Of a stretch of DNA of 64,000 nt, positions 1-11,184 are shown piece by piece (within the stretch, counting starts at the first letter, position 1; each line of letters opens with the position of its first letter). The translations under genes were made by a program, and so were the position numbers. This DNA is from Actinoplanes campanulatus (GTDB lineage: Bacteria; Actinomycetota; Actinomycetes; Mycobacteriales; Micromonosporaceae), in assembly GCF_014647795.1 (NCBI RefSeq), contig NZ_BMPW01000012.1:1-64000 (forward strand). Reading direction: 5' to 3'. The notes beneath the pieces were generated by a model that searched no databases, had not been told where the DNA came from, and worked only from the letters and a program-made list of their open reading frames with translations.

Positions 1-32
1 AGGGTGTGGGAGAGTAGGACGCCGCCGGACTC
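1..32 (+). rRNA. rrf: 5S ribosomal RNA, 3' end only
   Basis: The window opens with the typical 3' part of an actinobacterial 5S rRNA (GAGAGTAGGACGCCGCCGGA), followed within about 10 nt by a strong terminator. The rest of the rRNA operon lies to the left of the window. The exact 3' end (30-34) is uncertain. Confidence 0.85.
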
Positions 33-41
33 AACGTGATA

Positions 42-78
42 GAAAGGCCCACCCCATACGGGGTGGGCCTTTCTTTTT
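42..78 (+). terminator. Intrinsic terminator of the rRNA operon
   Basis: A perfect stem (GAAAGGCCCACCCC against GGGGTGGGCCTTTC) with the 4-nt loop ATAC is followed by TTTTT. It closes the transcript carrying the 5S rRNA. The 130 bp from here to the next stop codon holds no gene that I can see. Confidence 0.92.
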
Positions 79-208
79 GCCTTTTTTCGGTAACGGAAGG
101 CTCACGCCCGGCGGGCGCTGCACGGCTGGGACGGCGCAGCGCCTCGCGGGGACTCCCGGAACGGGGTGGTGCGTTTGGGGGCGGGCACTTTCGTACCGGA
201 AATGGGTT

Positions 209-1006
209 TTAGCTTCGGGTTTGGGTGGCGGAACGGATTTGGAGCATCAAGGGGGCGGCTTCGGCCGGGGTGCGGTTCGGGAACATGGCCAGGGCCAGGC
301 TGCCGTGGTCGGCCCAGCCACAGACCGTCAGGTCGCCCTCGGGGGAATGGGTCACTCCGCATTTCATGGTGCCGCCCAGATCGCCGGCTTCCACATCGCT
401 GATCTCGGTGACCGCGCCCTGGTCGTCGCCCACCAGATCGAAAGCGGTGTCCAGCTCGGAGCCGGGAGACCAGAAGAGCGAGGTGCCGCCGAAGAACAGG
501 ACGCTCTTCTCGTCGGCCCCGGTGTAGACGGCGCCCACCGCCTTGGTCATCGGGATCTCCGCGGAGAGAGCGGTCTGCAGGTAGTCGGCGGTCGCGGTGG
601 CCTCCTCGCTGTCGTCGAGGGTGAGCGAGCCGATGCTGGTCGGTGTGGCGAGCGTCGTGTTGCGCTGGGAGTTGATCCGCCAGCCGAAGACGGCCATGGC
701 TCCGGCGCCGGCGACCGTCACCGCGAGCAGGCTTGCCAGGACGATCGTGCGGGTCCTGCTGCGCGGCTTTGCGGGGCGGGTGGTGTCGTCGCTCTCCGCA
801 GCGGTCAGACCGAACGCATTGTCACTGTCCGGGTCGTCGGGGGTCGCGCTCAGTTCCAGCGGGGTGTCATCGGGTGCGGGTGGTGGAGGGGCGCTGGGCT
901 CGGAAGTGGGCGGTGTGGGCTGGTCCGCGGAGGACCCCGGAGCGGGCGCGGGCTCCGGCTGCTCCGGGGAGGCGGGAGGTGGTGTGTGCTGACCGCGGTC
1001 CGACAT
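209..1006 (-). CDS. Membrane-anchored protein of unknown function, with a paralogue at 17504-18700
   Basis: The 265-aa protein has a Pro/Ser/Thr-rich cytoplasmic N-terminus (about 1-85), one membrane helix (about 87-110, after a basic RSRTRT stretch) and an external C-terminal domain. That domain ends with CGWADHGSLALAMF, closely matching CAWADHGSLATVLL in the protein at 17504-18700. It also contains two Cys that could form a disulphide. I recognise no named domain. The ATG at 1006 sits 6 nt after a TAGGCT box, so the mRNA is probably leaderless. It is divergent from valS. Confidence 0.8.
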   Translation of the reverse strand: MSDRGQHTPPPASPEQPEPAPAPGSSADQPTPPTSEPSAPPPPAPDDTPLELSATPDDPDSDNAFGLTAAESDDTTRPAKPRSRTRTIVLASLLAVTVAGAGAMAVFGWRINSQRNTTLATPTSIGSLTLDDSEEATATADYLQTALSAEIPMTKAVGAVYTGADEKSVLFFGGTSLFWSPGSELDTAFDLVGDDQGAVTEISDVEAGDLGGTMKCGVTHSPEGDLTVCGWADHGSLALAMFPNRTPAEAAPLMLQIRSATQTRS

Positions 1007-1018
1007 CAGGCGAGCCTA
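1007..1018 (-). promoter_or_regulatory. Leaderless promoter -10 (TAGGCT)
   Basis: On the minus strand TAGGCT occupies 1018-1013. Six nucleotides later comes the ATG at 1006, so transcription would start at or next to the A of the start codon. No Shine-Dalgarno sequence precedes this start. Confidence 0.6.
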
Positions 1019-1119
1019 TCCGGTGGCGGCCGGCGCCGTGGGTGGTGGACGGGCCGATCACCCGGGGCGCCGGGGTCCTTCGGAGGAGGTGCGAATTCGG
1101 GGCGGTGGGCGGGGATCCG

Positions 1120-1131
1120 TAGACTTGTCGG
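1120..1131 (+). promoter_or_regulatory. Leaderless promoter -10 (TAGACT) of valS
   Basis: TAGACT at 1120-1125 is followed by 6 nt and then the GTG at 1132. There is no ribosome binding site in the usual place; the purine-rich GGAGGAGG at about 1082-1089 is 40 nt too far upstream. This supports GTG 1132 as the start and as the 5' end of the mRNA. Confidence 0.62.
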
Positions 1132-3758
<2,627 letters not shown>

Positions 3759-3762
<4 letters not shown>

Positions 3763-5090
3763 GCAACCCCGAGTACGACGAGGTCGAGGCCGCGCTGGAC
3801 AAGCGCGGCTTCACCCGCATGGCGTTCGACATGCAGAAGATCCGGGACCTGATGGACGTGCTGGGCAGCCCGCAGCGGGCATACCCGGCGATCCACCTGA
3901 CCGGGACCAACGGCAAGACCAGCACGGCGCGGATGATCGACGCGCTGCTGCGGGCCCACGGGCTGCACACCGGCCGCTACACCAGCCCGCACCTGGAGAG
4001 CGTCCGGGAGCGGATCAGCCTCGACGGGGAGCCGGTGTCGGAGGAGCGGCTCGTCGCCACGTTCGGCGAGGTGGCGCCGCTGGCCGAACTCGTCGACGCG
4101 CGTTACGCGGAGCCGCTCACCTACTTCGACATGACGACGGCCATGGCGTACGCGGCGTTCGCCGACGCGCCGGTGGACATCGCGGTCGTCGAGGTGGGGC
4201 TCGGCGGCGAGGAGGACGCCACCAACGTCATCGAAGCGGGCGTGTGCGTGCTCACCCCGATCGGGCTCGACCACACCGAGTGGCTCGGCGACACGATCGA
4301 GGACATCGCCTGGCACAAGGTGGGCATCATCCACCAGGGCGCCACCGTGATCACCGCGCTCCAGACCGAGGAGGCCATGCGGCCCATCCTCGAACGCTGC
4401 GCCGACATGCAGGCCACCCTCGCCCGGGAGGGCAGCGAGTTCGGGGTGGTCGAGCGGACCCAGGCGGTCGGCGGGCAGGTGCTCACCCTCCAGGGGCTCG
4501 GCGGCGTCTACGACGAGATCTTCCTGCCGCTCTTCGGCGCCCACCAGGCGCAGAACGCCGCGATCGCGCTCGCCGCCGTCGAGGCCTTCCTCGGTGCCGG
4601 CGCCGGCAGGCAGCTCGAGGTCGACCTGGTCCGGGAAGGGTTCGCCCGCGTGGACTCGCCCGGCCGGCTGGAACGGGTGCGCAGCGCGCCCACCATCCTG
4701 CTCGACGGCGCGCACAACCCGCACGGGATGGCCGCCACGGTCACCGCGCTGGAGGAGGAGTTCTCCTTCCGGCACCTGGTGGCGGTCGTGTCGGTGCTCG
4801 GCGACAAGGACGTCACCGGACTTCTCGACCTGCTCGAACCGGTCGCCGCCAAGATCGTGGTGACGCAGAACAGCTCGCCGCGCGCCATGCCCGCCGAGGA
4901 GCTGGGCCAACTGGCGGTGGCCGTCTTCGGTGAGGACCGGGTGACGGTCACGGCGACCATGCCCGACGCCATCGAGGAGGCCGTCGTCCTGGCCGAGGAG
5001 GACTCCTCCGGGGACACCAGCGGCATCGCCGTGCTGATCACCGGATCGGTCGTCACCGTCGCCGACGCGCGGAAGCTGCTCAAACGATGA
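3759..5090 (+). CDS. folC: Bifunctional folylpolyglutamate synthase/dihydrofolate synthase
   Basis: FolC adds glutamate to dihydropteroate and to tetrahydrofolates in the cytoplasm. The 443-aa protein has the Mur-ligase-like ATP loop [11 protein letters not shown] (about residues 46-56), the FolC signature around [13 protein letters not shown], and the C-terminal motif [11 protein letters not shown]. The start is the ATG that overlaps the valS stop (ATGA). Its own stop overlaps the next start in the same way. The order valS-folC-DUF4233-ndk is common in actinobacteria. Confidence 0.97.
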
Positions 5091-5446
5091 GCGCCCCGCA
5101 AGAGCCACGCCCCTCCGGGCTCAAGAACCCCCAAGCAGCGGTACGGGGACTCGGCGCCGGGACACTGGCGCTGGAGACGGTCGTGCTGCTGCTCATGGTG
5201 GCGCCCCTGAAGACGATCGCCGGAGACGGTAGCGGCCCGGCGATCATCATGGTGCTCGTCCTCGCCGTGCTGGCGATCGTGCTGGCCGGCAGCATGAAGC
5301 GGAGCTGGGCGTGGGCCGGTGGCACCGCACTCCAGGTCCTGTTGCTGCTCGGCGGGTTCCTGCACTGGACCCTGGCCGCGGTCGGGGTGATCTTCGGGTT
5401 GACGTGGGTGTACGTGCTGCACGTACGCCGGACGATCCTGGGCTGA
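5087..5446 (+). CDS. DUF4233 membrane protein
   Basis: This small (119-aa) protein has about four membrane helices: LALETVVLLLMVAPL, AIIMVLVLAVLAIVLAG, the stretch ending LLLLGGFL, and TLAAVGVIFGLTWVYVL. It fits the DUF4233 family, usually found just after folC in actinobacteria; its function is unknown. The start overlaps the folC stop (ATGA), so it is the third gene of the valS-folC operon. A strong hairpin follows directly. Confidence 0.88.
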   Translation: MSAPQEPRPSGLKNPQAAVRGLGAGTLALETVVLLLMVAPLKTIAGDGSGPAIIMVLVLAVLAIVLAGSMKRSWAWAGGTALQVLLLLGGFLHWTLAAVGVIFGLTWVYVLHVRRTILG

Positions 5447-5473
5447 CACCCGGTCCCGTTCCGGGACCGGGTG
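5447..5473. terminator. Bidirectional terminator hairpin
   Basis: A perfect 12-bp stem (CACCCGGTCCCG/CGGGACCGGGTG) with loop TTC lies directly after the DUF4233 stop and 8 nt before the stop of the convergent VOC gene. There is no T-tract, as is common in high-GC actinobacteria. Confidence 0.75.
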
Positions 5474-5480
5474 ATGCCCG

Positions 5481-8400
5481 TCAGCGAATGGCCCGCCACT
5501 GGGTGATCGCGATGTTGTGGTTGTCCGGGTCGCGGAACGTCGCCGACCACAGCTCCAGGCGGTCGCCACGGTTCACCGGGCGGGGCGAGTGGACGAACTT
5601 GACGCCCTTCTCCCGCAACTCGGCGTGCACCGCCTCGATGTCGCCGACCTCCAGGTTCAGGTAGATCAGCCGGCCCGCGTCGGACGACAGGTTGTGCACC
5701 GTACGCAGCACCAGGCGGGTGTCGCCGGACGCCAGCACGGCACTGCCGTCGCCGGTGTCGATCTCGTGGAAGCCGAGCACGTCCCGGTAGAACTCGGTCG
5801 AGCGCGCCAGGTCGGTGACCAGGATGGTGATGCCCACCCCGTGGATCGAGCCGGCCGGGCCCGGGCGGGCGCTCGGATAGCCGGTGATCACATCGGCGGC
5901 GTGCTCGTCCGGCTCGTTGCGGCCGGCGAAATCACCCCACGGGTTGCCGTCCTCCGGGTGCGGCGAGACGGCCGCGCGGCCCACCGCCACACCCAGGATG
6001 CCGTCGCGCAGCGCCGACGCGCCCTTCGGTGGCTGGGCCGGGGGCGCGACGATGCCGTCGGCCACGGCGGGCGCCGCCTGCGCGGACGTCTCCGGAGCCG
6101 GCTCCGGATTGCCGCGCAACGGCAGATCCAGCGGGATGTCGACCTGGTCGCGGGACGGATAGGAGACGGCCGGCGGCGGCGCGCTCGGGAACGGCCGGTC
6201 CGGGGTCGGGGCGCTCGGGGGCGTCGTCAGCGGGGACGGCGTGGGCGTGGCGCGCTCCGGGCGTGGCTGTGCCGGGAACGCCACCGGGGTCGGCCCCGGC
6301 CTGGTGTCCGGCTCGTCCTCGGCGGTCGTCGAAGGGGTGCCCGGCTCGGTGCCCGGCTGCACGAAGAAGCGGGTTCGGCTGCCCAGCGGATGGGCGTCGA
6401 CGTTCGGGGGGACCGGCGTGGGTTCGTCCTCCGGCTCCGCCCACGGGGAGGTCGTGGGGCGCGCCCAGCGGTCGTCGTGGGGCGGTGCGGCCTGTCGCGG
6501 GGCCGGGCGATCCGGTGTTCCGGGGGTGGGCGCGGCCCAGCGTCCGTCACCGCGGGGCGCGGTCGTCTGCGATGGCCGGGACCACGGGTCCCGCGGTGGT
6601 ACTTCGGCCCGGGCCGGGCGTGCCGTGGGGGTGGTCGTCTGAGGTGCGGGCGGCGTCGTGGCCGGGCGTGCCGTGGGGGTGGTCGTCTGAGGTGCGGGCG
6701 GCGTCGTGGCCGGGCGTGCCGCCGGGCTGGTCGTTTGAGGTGCCGGCGACGCTGCGGCCGGGGTGGTCGTCCGAGGTGCGGGCCGGGCCTGAGGTGGGGG
6801 TGGCGCCGCGTGACTCGGGCGGGGCACGCGCCTCGGGGGCGGTGTGGGGGCGTCGGCCGGGCGCGGGACCGGTGGCGGTGGGGGCTTCAACCCCTGGCTC
6901 CACGCGGTGGGTGGTGGCGGGGGAGTGCCGGTTCGGGGCGTCCGTGAGGCGGGCGAGACCGGATCGACCGGCCCGGTGCTGCGGCGTGGCCCTCGCGAAC
7001 CCTCGGGGGCCTGCGACGACGGGCGCCCGGCGGGGACGGTCGGCGCGCTGGACGTGGCCGTCGTCTCCGGGGTGGATCGCTGGTCGTTGGCCGCACGCTC
7101 GTGGCGGCCGGGGTCGGAGGCGTCGGGCCCGGCCGGGGTCTCGCGGGGGATGCCCGGGGCGGTCTCCCGGGTGGTGCCCGGGTCGGCTTCGCGGGGGGTG
7201 CCCGGGACGGCTTCGCCATCGGAGGGGCGCGCCGGGGGGCCGATGTCGTCGGCTCGGCGGTGGGCCGCCTGGCGTGGAATCGCCGCCGACCGGGGCGAGG
7301 CCGCGGCGGCGGCCGTGGTGCCGGCGCCGGATTGCGCCGGGCGGGTGGGCGGGCCGTCCAGGTCCAGGTCGACGGCCGGGTCGACGGACTCCAGGTCCAG
7401 GTCGACGGCCGGGCCGGCGTCCCCCAGATCGAGATCGACGGCCGGATCGGCATCGGGTTCGGCGTGGGCGCGGTGTGCGCCCGTCGTGCCGGTCCCGGGC
7501 TGGTGGTGGCCGGGCTTCTCGGTGCCGCTCCGGTGGGTGTCGGCCTCGTCCGGGTAGGGGCCGGCCGGGTGGACGGTGCTCTGGGGAGTCTCCGCTGCCG
7601 GGCCGGTGTAACGGGTCTCCCGGGTGGGCGGGGCGGGGTCGTCGGTTTCGGTGGGCCGGCGGGGGCGGGGTGCCGGGGAGGCGGCCCGGTCGCTCTCGGT
7701 GCGGTGGGCCTCGTCCGCGTCGGGAGCCTCGGCGGTGCGGAGGTCGGCCGGTGGGGTGGGAGCCGACTCGGTCGACGTGCGCTGCGGTGGGGGCATGGTG
7801 GTGGCCGTCCGGCTGGTGGCGCGGGACGCGGCCGGTGGGGTGTCGCGCTCGACCGTCGCGGTGGCGGAGGAGCTCCGGGGGCGCGGGCTCGGGCGGGAGC
7901 CGGGCGGGCGGGTGGAGGCCGAGGCGGTCGTGGTGCGGGGACCACCCGCCGGGCCGGGTCCGCCGGCGGACGGGTCGGAAGGGTCGGGGCCGAACGGGCG
8001 GCCGGGGGCCTCTCCGGGCGAGGTGGCGAAGGCGGCACCTGACGGCGGGCCCGCGAACGACGCGGCGGGGCCGGGGGCCGGGCGCGGGCCGGCCGACGGG
8101 GCGGAGCCGGAGGTCGGGTGCGAATTGGCCGACGGGCCGGGGCCGGGAGTCGGGCGCGGGCCGGCCGAGGGGGTGGGGCCGGGGGCCGGGCGCGGGTCGG
8201 ACGACGGGGTGGGGCCCGAGTCGGACGACGAGGTGGAGAAGTCCTCGGCGTGGTCGTGTGCACCGGACCTGGGCGGGTCGTCGAAGGCCGTGGACGCGGT
8301 GGCGGCGGCGGGGCCGAACGGCCGCGCCCGGCGGGGCAGCGGGGGCGGCTCCTCGTCGGTGCCGACCACCTGGCCCTCGACGATGGTGCCGGCGGGCGTG

Positions 8401-9053
8401 TCGCGGACCACGACCGGCGTGGTGGTCCGGCGGCCGAACCCGCCGGAGGAGGCACGCGGGCCGGGCGGGGGTGGCGGGTCCTCGGTGTCGACGTCCCACT
8501 CGCGTTCGCGGCCCTCCCACGGGGCCGGGTCGGCGGAGCCTAGAAGTTCCTCGTCGAGATCGTCCGGATCGAGGCCGTCGGCGGGGTCGGGAGGTGGCGG
8601 CGGATCCTCGCCCTGGGGGCGCGCGACGGCGTCCTTCCAGTTGATCCGGACGCGGCGGGTGTCGTCGACGTCGACGGTGATCGGGACGGTGGTGCCCGGA
8701 TCCGGCCACTTCTCGATCGGCACCCGGGACTCGCGGACCATGGCGTCGAAGGCACCCAGGCCGGGCGCCACCACGATGAGCTCGATGCTGGCCCGCCCAT
8801 ATGCCCCGACCGGCGGCGGCTCGGTGATCGACCGCACCTCGGCGGTGCCCGCCACGGTGGCCCGGCCACCACGGCGCGACACGTTGAGGAAAGCGACCGC
8901 TATGGCGATGGCGAGAACGGCGACGCCGAAGAAGGCGACGGCCGAACTGCGCATGCCGAGCCCGTAAACGATCACGAAGGCCGCCAGCGTGGCCATGATC
9001 GCCGCTACCAGCTTGCGCGCCGGGGCGATTGGCCGGCCGGTCTGGTTCGCCAC
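5481..9053 (-). CDS. Giant protein: N-terminal membrane module, ~900-aa disordered linker, C-terminal VOC (glyoxalase-fold) domain
   Basis: The 1190-aa protein begins with two membrane helices (about 13-33 and 37-57) and a small soluble module to about residue 150 (VRSITEPPPVGAYGRASIEL onward). Residues about 150-1060 are Pro/Ala/Thr/Ser/Arg-rich, with internal repeats such as a 16-aa TTPPAPQTTTPTARPA unit and three copies of an acidic AVDLDL unit. Residues about 1068-1190 are a complete VOC domain (GVGITILVTDLARSTEFYRD, GFHEID, ATFRDPDNHNIAI), the fold of glyoxalase I, dioxygenases and resistance proteins. Its substrate cannot be told. The GTG start has a good ribosome binding site (GGGAGGT). 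The frame is open throughout, so I read it as one gene. Confidence 0.82.
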   Translation of the reverse strand: MANQTGRPIAPARKLVAAIMATLAAFVIVYGLGMRSSAVAFFGVAVLAIAIAVAFLNVSRRGGRATVAGTAEVRSITEPPPVGAYGRASIELIVVAPGLGAFDAMVRESRVPIEKWPDPGTTVPITVDVDDTRRVRINWKDAVARPQGEDPPPPPDPADGLDPDDLDEELLGSADPAPWEGREREWDVDTEDPPPPPGPRASSGGFGRRTTTPVVVRDTPAGTIVEGQVVGTDEEPPPLPRRARPFGPAAATASTAFDDPPRSGAHDHAEDFSTSSSDSGPTPSSDPRPAPGPTPSAGPRPTPGPGPSANSHPTSGSAPSAGPRPAPGPAASFAGPPSGAAFATSPGEAPGRPFGPDPSDPSAGGPGPAGGPRTTTASASTRPPGSRPSPRPRSSSATATVERDTPPAASRATSRTATTMPPPQRTSTESAPTPPADLRTAEAPDADEAHRTESDRAASPAPRPRRPTETDDPAPPTRETRYTGPAAETPQSTVHPAGPYPDEADTHRSGTEKPGHHQPGTGTTGAHRAHAEPDADPAVDLDLGDAGPAVDLDLESVDPAVDLDLDGPPTRPAQSGAGTTAAAAASPRSAAIPRQAAHRRADDIGPPARPSDGEAVPGTPREADPGTTRETAPGIPRETPAGPDASDPGRHERAANDQRSTPETTATSSAPTVPAGRPSSQAPEGSRGPRRSTGPVDPVSPASRTPRTGTPPPPPTAWSQGLKPPPPPVPRPADAPTPPPRRVPRPSHAAPPPPQARPAPRTTTPAAASPAPQTTSPAARPATTPPAPQTTTPTARPATTPPAPQTTTPTARPARAEVPPRDPWSRPSQTTAPRGDGRWAAPTPGTPDRPAPRQAAPPHDDRWARPTTSPWAEPEDEPTPVPPNVDAHPLGSRTRFFVQPGTEPGTPSTTAEDEPDTRPGPTPVAFPAQPRPERATPTPSPLTTPPSAPTPDRPFPSAPPPAVSYPSRDQVDIPLDLPLRGNPEPAPETSAQAAPAVADGIVAPPAQPPKGASALRDGILGVAVGRAAVSPHPEDGNPWGDFAGRNEPDEHAADVITGYPSARPGPAGSIHGVGITILVTDLARSTEFYRDVLGFHEIDTGDGSAVLASGDTRLVLRTVHNLSSDAGRLIYLNLEVGDIEAVHAELREKGVKFVHSPRPVNRGDRLELWSATFRDPDNHNIAITQWRAIR
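6613..6756. repeat. 48-bp tandem repeat inside the VOC gene
   Basis: Two identical 48-bp units (6613-6660 and 6661-6708) are followed by a degenerate third (6709-6756). The 48-bp period equals 16 codons, so the repeat keeps the frame and encodes TTPPAPQTTTPTARPA units. It is coding, not a CRISPR or integration repeat. Confidence 0.9.
7358..7450. repeat. Short in-frame repeat encoding acidic AVDLDL units
   Basis: Three related ~30-bp units carry CCAGGTCCAGGTCGACGGCC or the variant CCCAGATCGAGATCGACGGC. On the minus strand they encode the acidic-hydrophobic motif AVDLDL three times (spacers GDAGP and ESVDP). They stand out in an otherwise basic, Pro-rich linker and resemble short linear docking motifs. 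Confidence 0.8.
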
Positions 9054-9202
9054 TGTGGACCTCCCGGTTGTTCCCGTCAGGTTATGGCCCTGCGGTGCGT
9101 CCGCGAAAGTGCGGCAGTACGGACATCGCCGCTCGCCCCGTTCGCGGTACCGATAGGCTGAACTCCCCGCGTGTCGGCCTGTAGTGATAACGGAGGAACT
9201 GC

Positions 9203-9619
9203 GTGTCCAGCCCTACCGAGCGTTCGCTCGTCCTGATCAAGCCCGACGCGGTGCGCCGCGGCCTGCTCGGTGAGATTCTGTCCCGTTTCGAGGGTAAGGG
9301 CCTGGTCATCGAGGCGCTGGAGTTGCGCACGATGGACGGCTCCCTGGCTGACGCGCACTACGCCGAGCATGTGGACAAGGCCTTCTACCCGCCGCTGAAG
9401 GACTTCATGACGAGCGGGCCGCTGGCGGCTCTGATCCTTTCCGGTGACTCGGTCATCGAGGTGGTCCGGGCCATGATCGGCGCGACCGACGGCCGCAAGG
9501 CGGCCGCCGGCACGATCCGTGGTGACCTGGCGCTCTCCAACCGGGAGAACCTGGTGCACGCCTCCGACTCCCCGGAGAGCGCCGAGCGTGAGCTGGCCCT
9601 CTGGTTCCCGAAGTTCTAG
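9203..9619 (+). CDS. ndk: Nucleoside-diphosphate kinase
   Basis: Ndk equilibrates nucleoside triphosphates through a phospho-histidine. The 138-aa length is typical. The protein shows [16 protein letters not shown] at the N-terminus, the catalytic His119 in NLVHASDS, and the family motif TIRGDLALS. The start is the GTG at 9203, 5 nt after the ribosome binding site CGGAGGA. In many actinobacteria mreBCD follow; here a convergent ABC transporter lies next, 12 bp away. Confidence 0.98.
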   Translation: MSSPTERSLVLIKPDAVRRGLLGEILSRFEGKGLVIEALELRTMDGSLADAHYAEHVDKAFYPPLKDFMTSGPLAALILSGDSVIEVVRAMIGATDGRKAAAGTIRGDLALSNRENLVHASDSPESAERELALWFPKF

Positions 9620-9631
9620 ATCTGACAGTCG

Positions 9632-10417
9632 TTACAGGGTCTCCAGGCTCGCCCGGCGACGGGACTCGGCCTCGAAGACCTTGAGCAGGAGCGCGGCGAG
9701 GACCGCGTAGCCGGCGCCGACCAGCAGTTCCCGGCCCAGCGCGGGCGCGGCCGCATCGAGGCCGCGCCCGGCCGCGAGCAGCCGGGCCGCCTCCGCCGCG
9801 TGGGTGATCGGCAGCAGTTGTCCGACAGTGATCATCCAGTCGGGCAGTCCGTCGCGCGGCACGTTTACCCCGGTCAGCAGGAGCAGCAGCGCGGCCGACA
9901 CGTTCGAGACCACCCACACGTCGCGGAACCGCAGACCCAGCGCGCCCAGCGTGAGCCCGAAGAAGCCGCAGGCCAGCGAGCCGGCGGCCAGGGCCAGAGC
10001 CAGACCGGGCAGAGCCGAGGCCGGGATCCGCAGGCCGAGCAGCAACACCCCCATGAGCAGCGTGAACGCGGCGATGAGCAGGCCGTTTCCGGCGTACGGC
10101 AGCACCCGTCCCCAGAACACCACGGTCCGGCTGCGCGGGGACAGCAGCACGTGGCCGAGGGTGCCGTAGCGGCGCTCGTTGGCGACCGCCATCGTCCCGC
10201 CGAACACGCAGGCGGTCGACGCGGCCAGAACCGCGTTGCCGACGATGAAGAACCGGTCGTCGGCCACCTGCAACTGCCGCCCCAGGTAGGCGAAGAACAG
10301 CAGCTGGAAGGTGGGCCCGGCGAGCAGTGTCCCGGTGTACATGGCGGGGGTGGTCCAGTTGAACAGGGCCCGGTACGCCAGCGCGCCACCGATGCCCATC
10401 AGTCGAAGTGTCCTCAT
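9632..10417 (-). CDS. ABC-2 type transporter permease
   Basis: This 261-aa membrane protein has about six helices (for example MYTGTLLAGPTFQLLFFAYLG, LLIAAFTLLMGVLLLGL and VVSNVSAALLLLLTGV) and the ABC-2 pattern NERRYGTLGHVLLSP. It is the last gene of a three-gene operon. Its ATG at 10417 overlaps the stop of the preceding permease (ATGA), which fixes the start even though the frame stays open further upstream. With its neighbour it should form a heterodimeric exporter channel; the substrate is unknown. Confidence 0.88.
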   Translation of the reverse strand: MRTLRLMGIGGALAYRALFNWTTPAMYTGTLLAGPTFQLLFFAYLGRQLQVADDRFFIVGNAVLAASTACVFGGTMAVANERRYGTLGHVLLSPRSRTVVFWGRVLPYAGNGLLIAAFTLLMGVLLLGLRIPASALPGLALALAAGSLACGFFGLTLGALGLRFRDVWVVSNVSAALLLLLTGVNVPRDGLPDWMITVGQLLPITHAAEAARLLAAGRGLDAAAPALGRELLVGAGYAVLAALLLKVFEAESRRRASLETL

Positions 10418-11184
10418 GCCAGCGCCAGGGTCGCGGCCGCGCGGGCGCGGCGTTCGAACGATTTCAGCAGGACCGCGCCGAGCACCAGGCACACCGTGCC
10501 GAGGGCCAGGCAGATCCCGATCGACGGCCAGACCGGCCCGCCGACGGTGGCCTCGCGCAGCGCCCGGGCGCCCCACGTGGTCGGCAGGACGGCCGCGATC
10601 GGGGCGGTCCAGGCCGGCAGCACGCTGATCGGCACGAGCATTCCGGAGAGCAGCCAGATCGGGTAGTCGAGCGGGTTGGCCAGCGCGTTGGCGTTGCGCA
10701 GCAGCACGAACGTGGAGGCCAGCAGCAGGCCGAACATGCCGAGCCCGGCGATGCAGGCCAGGGTGGCGGCCCCGAAGGCGAGCGGGTGCGCCAGGTCGAT
10801 CGGGATGCCGTAGACGAGGCGGCCCCACAGCAGGGTGGCGACCAGCGCGTAGCAGCCGGTGACCGCGGTGGCGGCGGTGAGCGGCAGGATCACCAGCACC
10901 GGGTGCCGGGGCGTCAGCATGATGATCTCGAGGGTGCCCTCGAACCGCTGGTGCTGGATGGCGCCGCCGGAGCCGGTGAGCACCGAGGCCCAGACGCCCA
11001 TCAGGCCGGCGCCGACCGCGGCCTCCAGCAGCCGGTGCGGCTCGTCGCCGGCCCGGAACAGGTAGACCGCGAGGGTGGCCTGGACCAGCGGGATGACCAG
11101 TGCCATGGCGACCTCGAACGGGGACCGGCTGAGGTGCTTGGCGCGCAGCACGGTGCCGATCAGCAGGGTGCGTAGCGTCCTCAT
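10414..11184 (-). CDS. ABC-2 type transporter permease
   Basis: The 256-aa protein has six predicted membrane helices and the ABC-2 signature QRFEGTLEIIMLTPRHPVLVILPL. Both ends overlap their neighbours by ATGA, so it is translationally coupled to the ATPase upstream and the second permease downstream. It is a paralogue of the permease at 9632-10417 in layout but clearly diverged from it. Confidence 0.9.
   Translation of the reverse strand: MRTLRTLLIGTVLRAKHLSRSPFEVAMALVIPLVQATLAVYLFRAGDEPHRLLEAAVGAGLMGVWASVLTGSGGAIQHQRFEGTLEIIMLTPRHPVLVILPLTAATAVTGCYALVATLLWGRLVYGIPIDLAHPLAFGAATLACIAGLGMFGLLLASTFVLLRNANALANPLDYPIWLLSGMLVPISVLPAWTAPIAAVLPTTWGARALREATVGGPVWPSIGICLALGTVCLVLGAVLLKSFERRARAAATLALA

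Noticed and set aside
6613-6756. Tandem 48-bp units as a possible CRISPR array
   Set aside because: There are no unique spacers between the units, the period is a multiple of three, and the array lies inside a coding frame. No cas genes are present.
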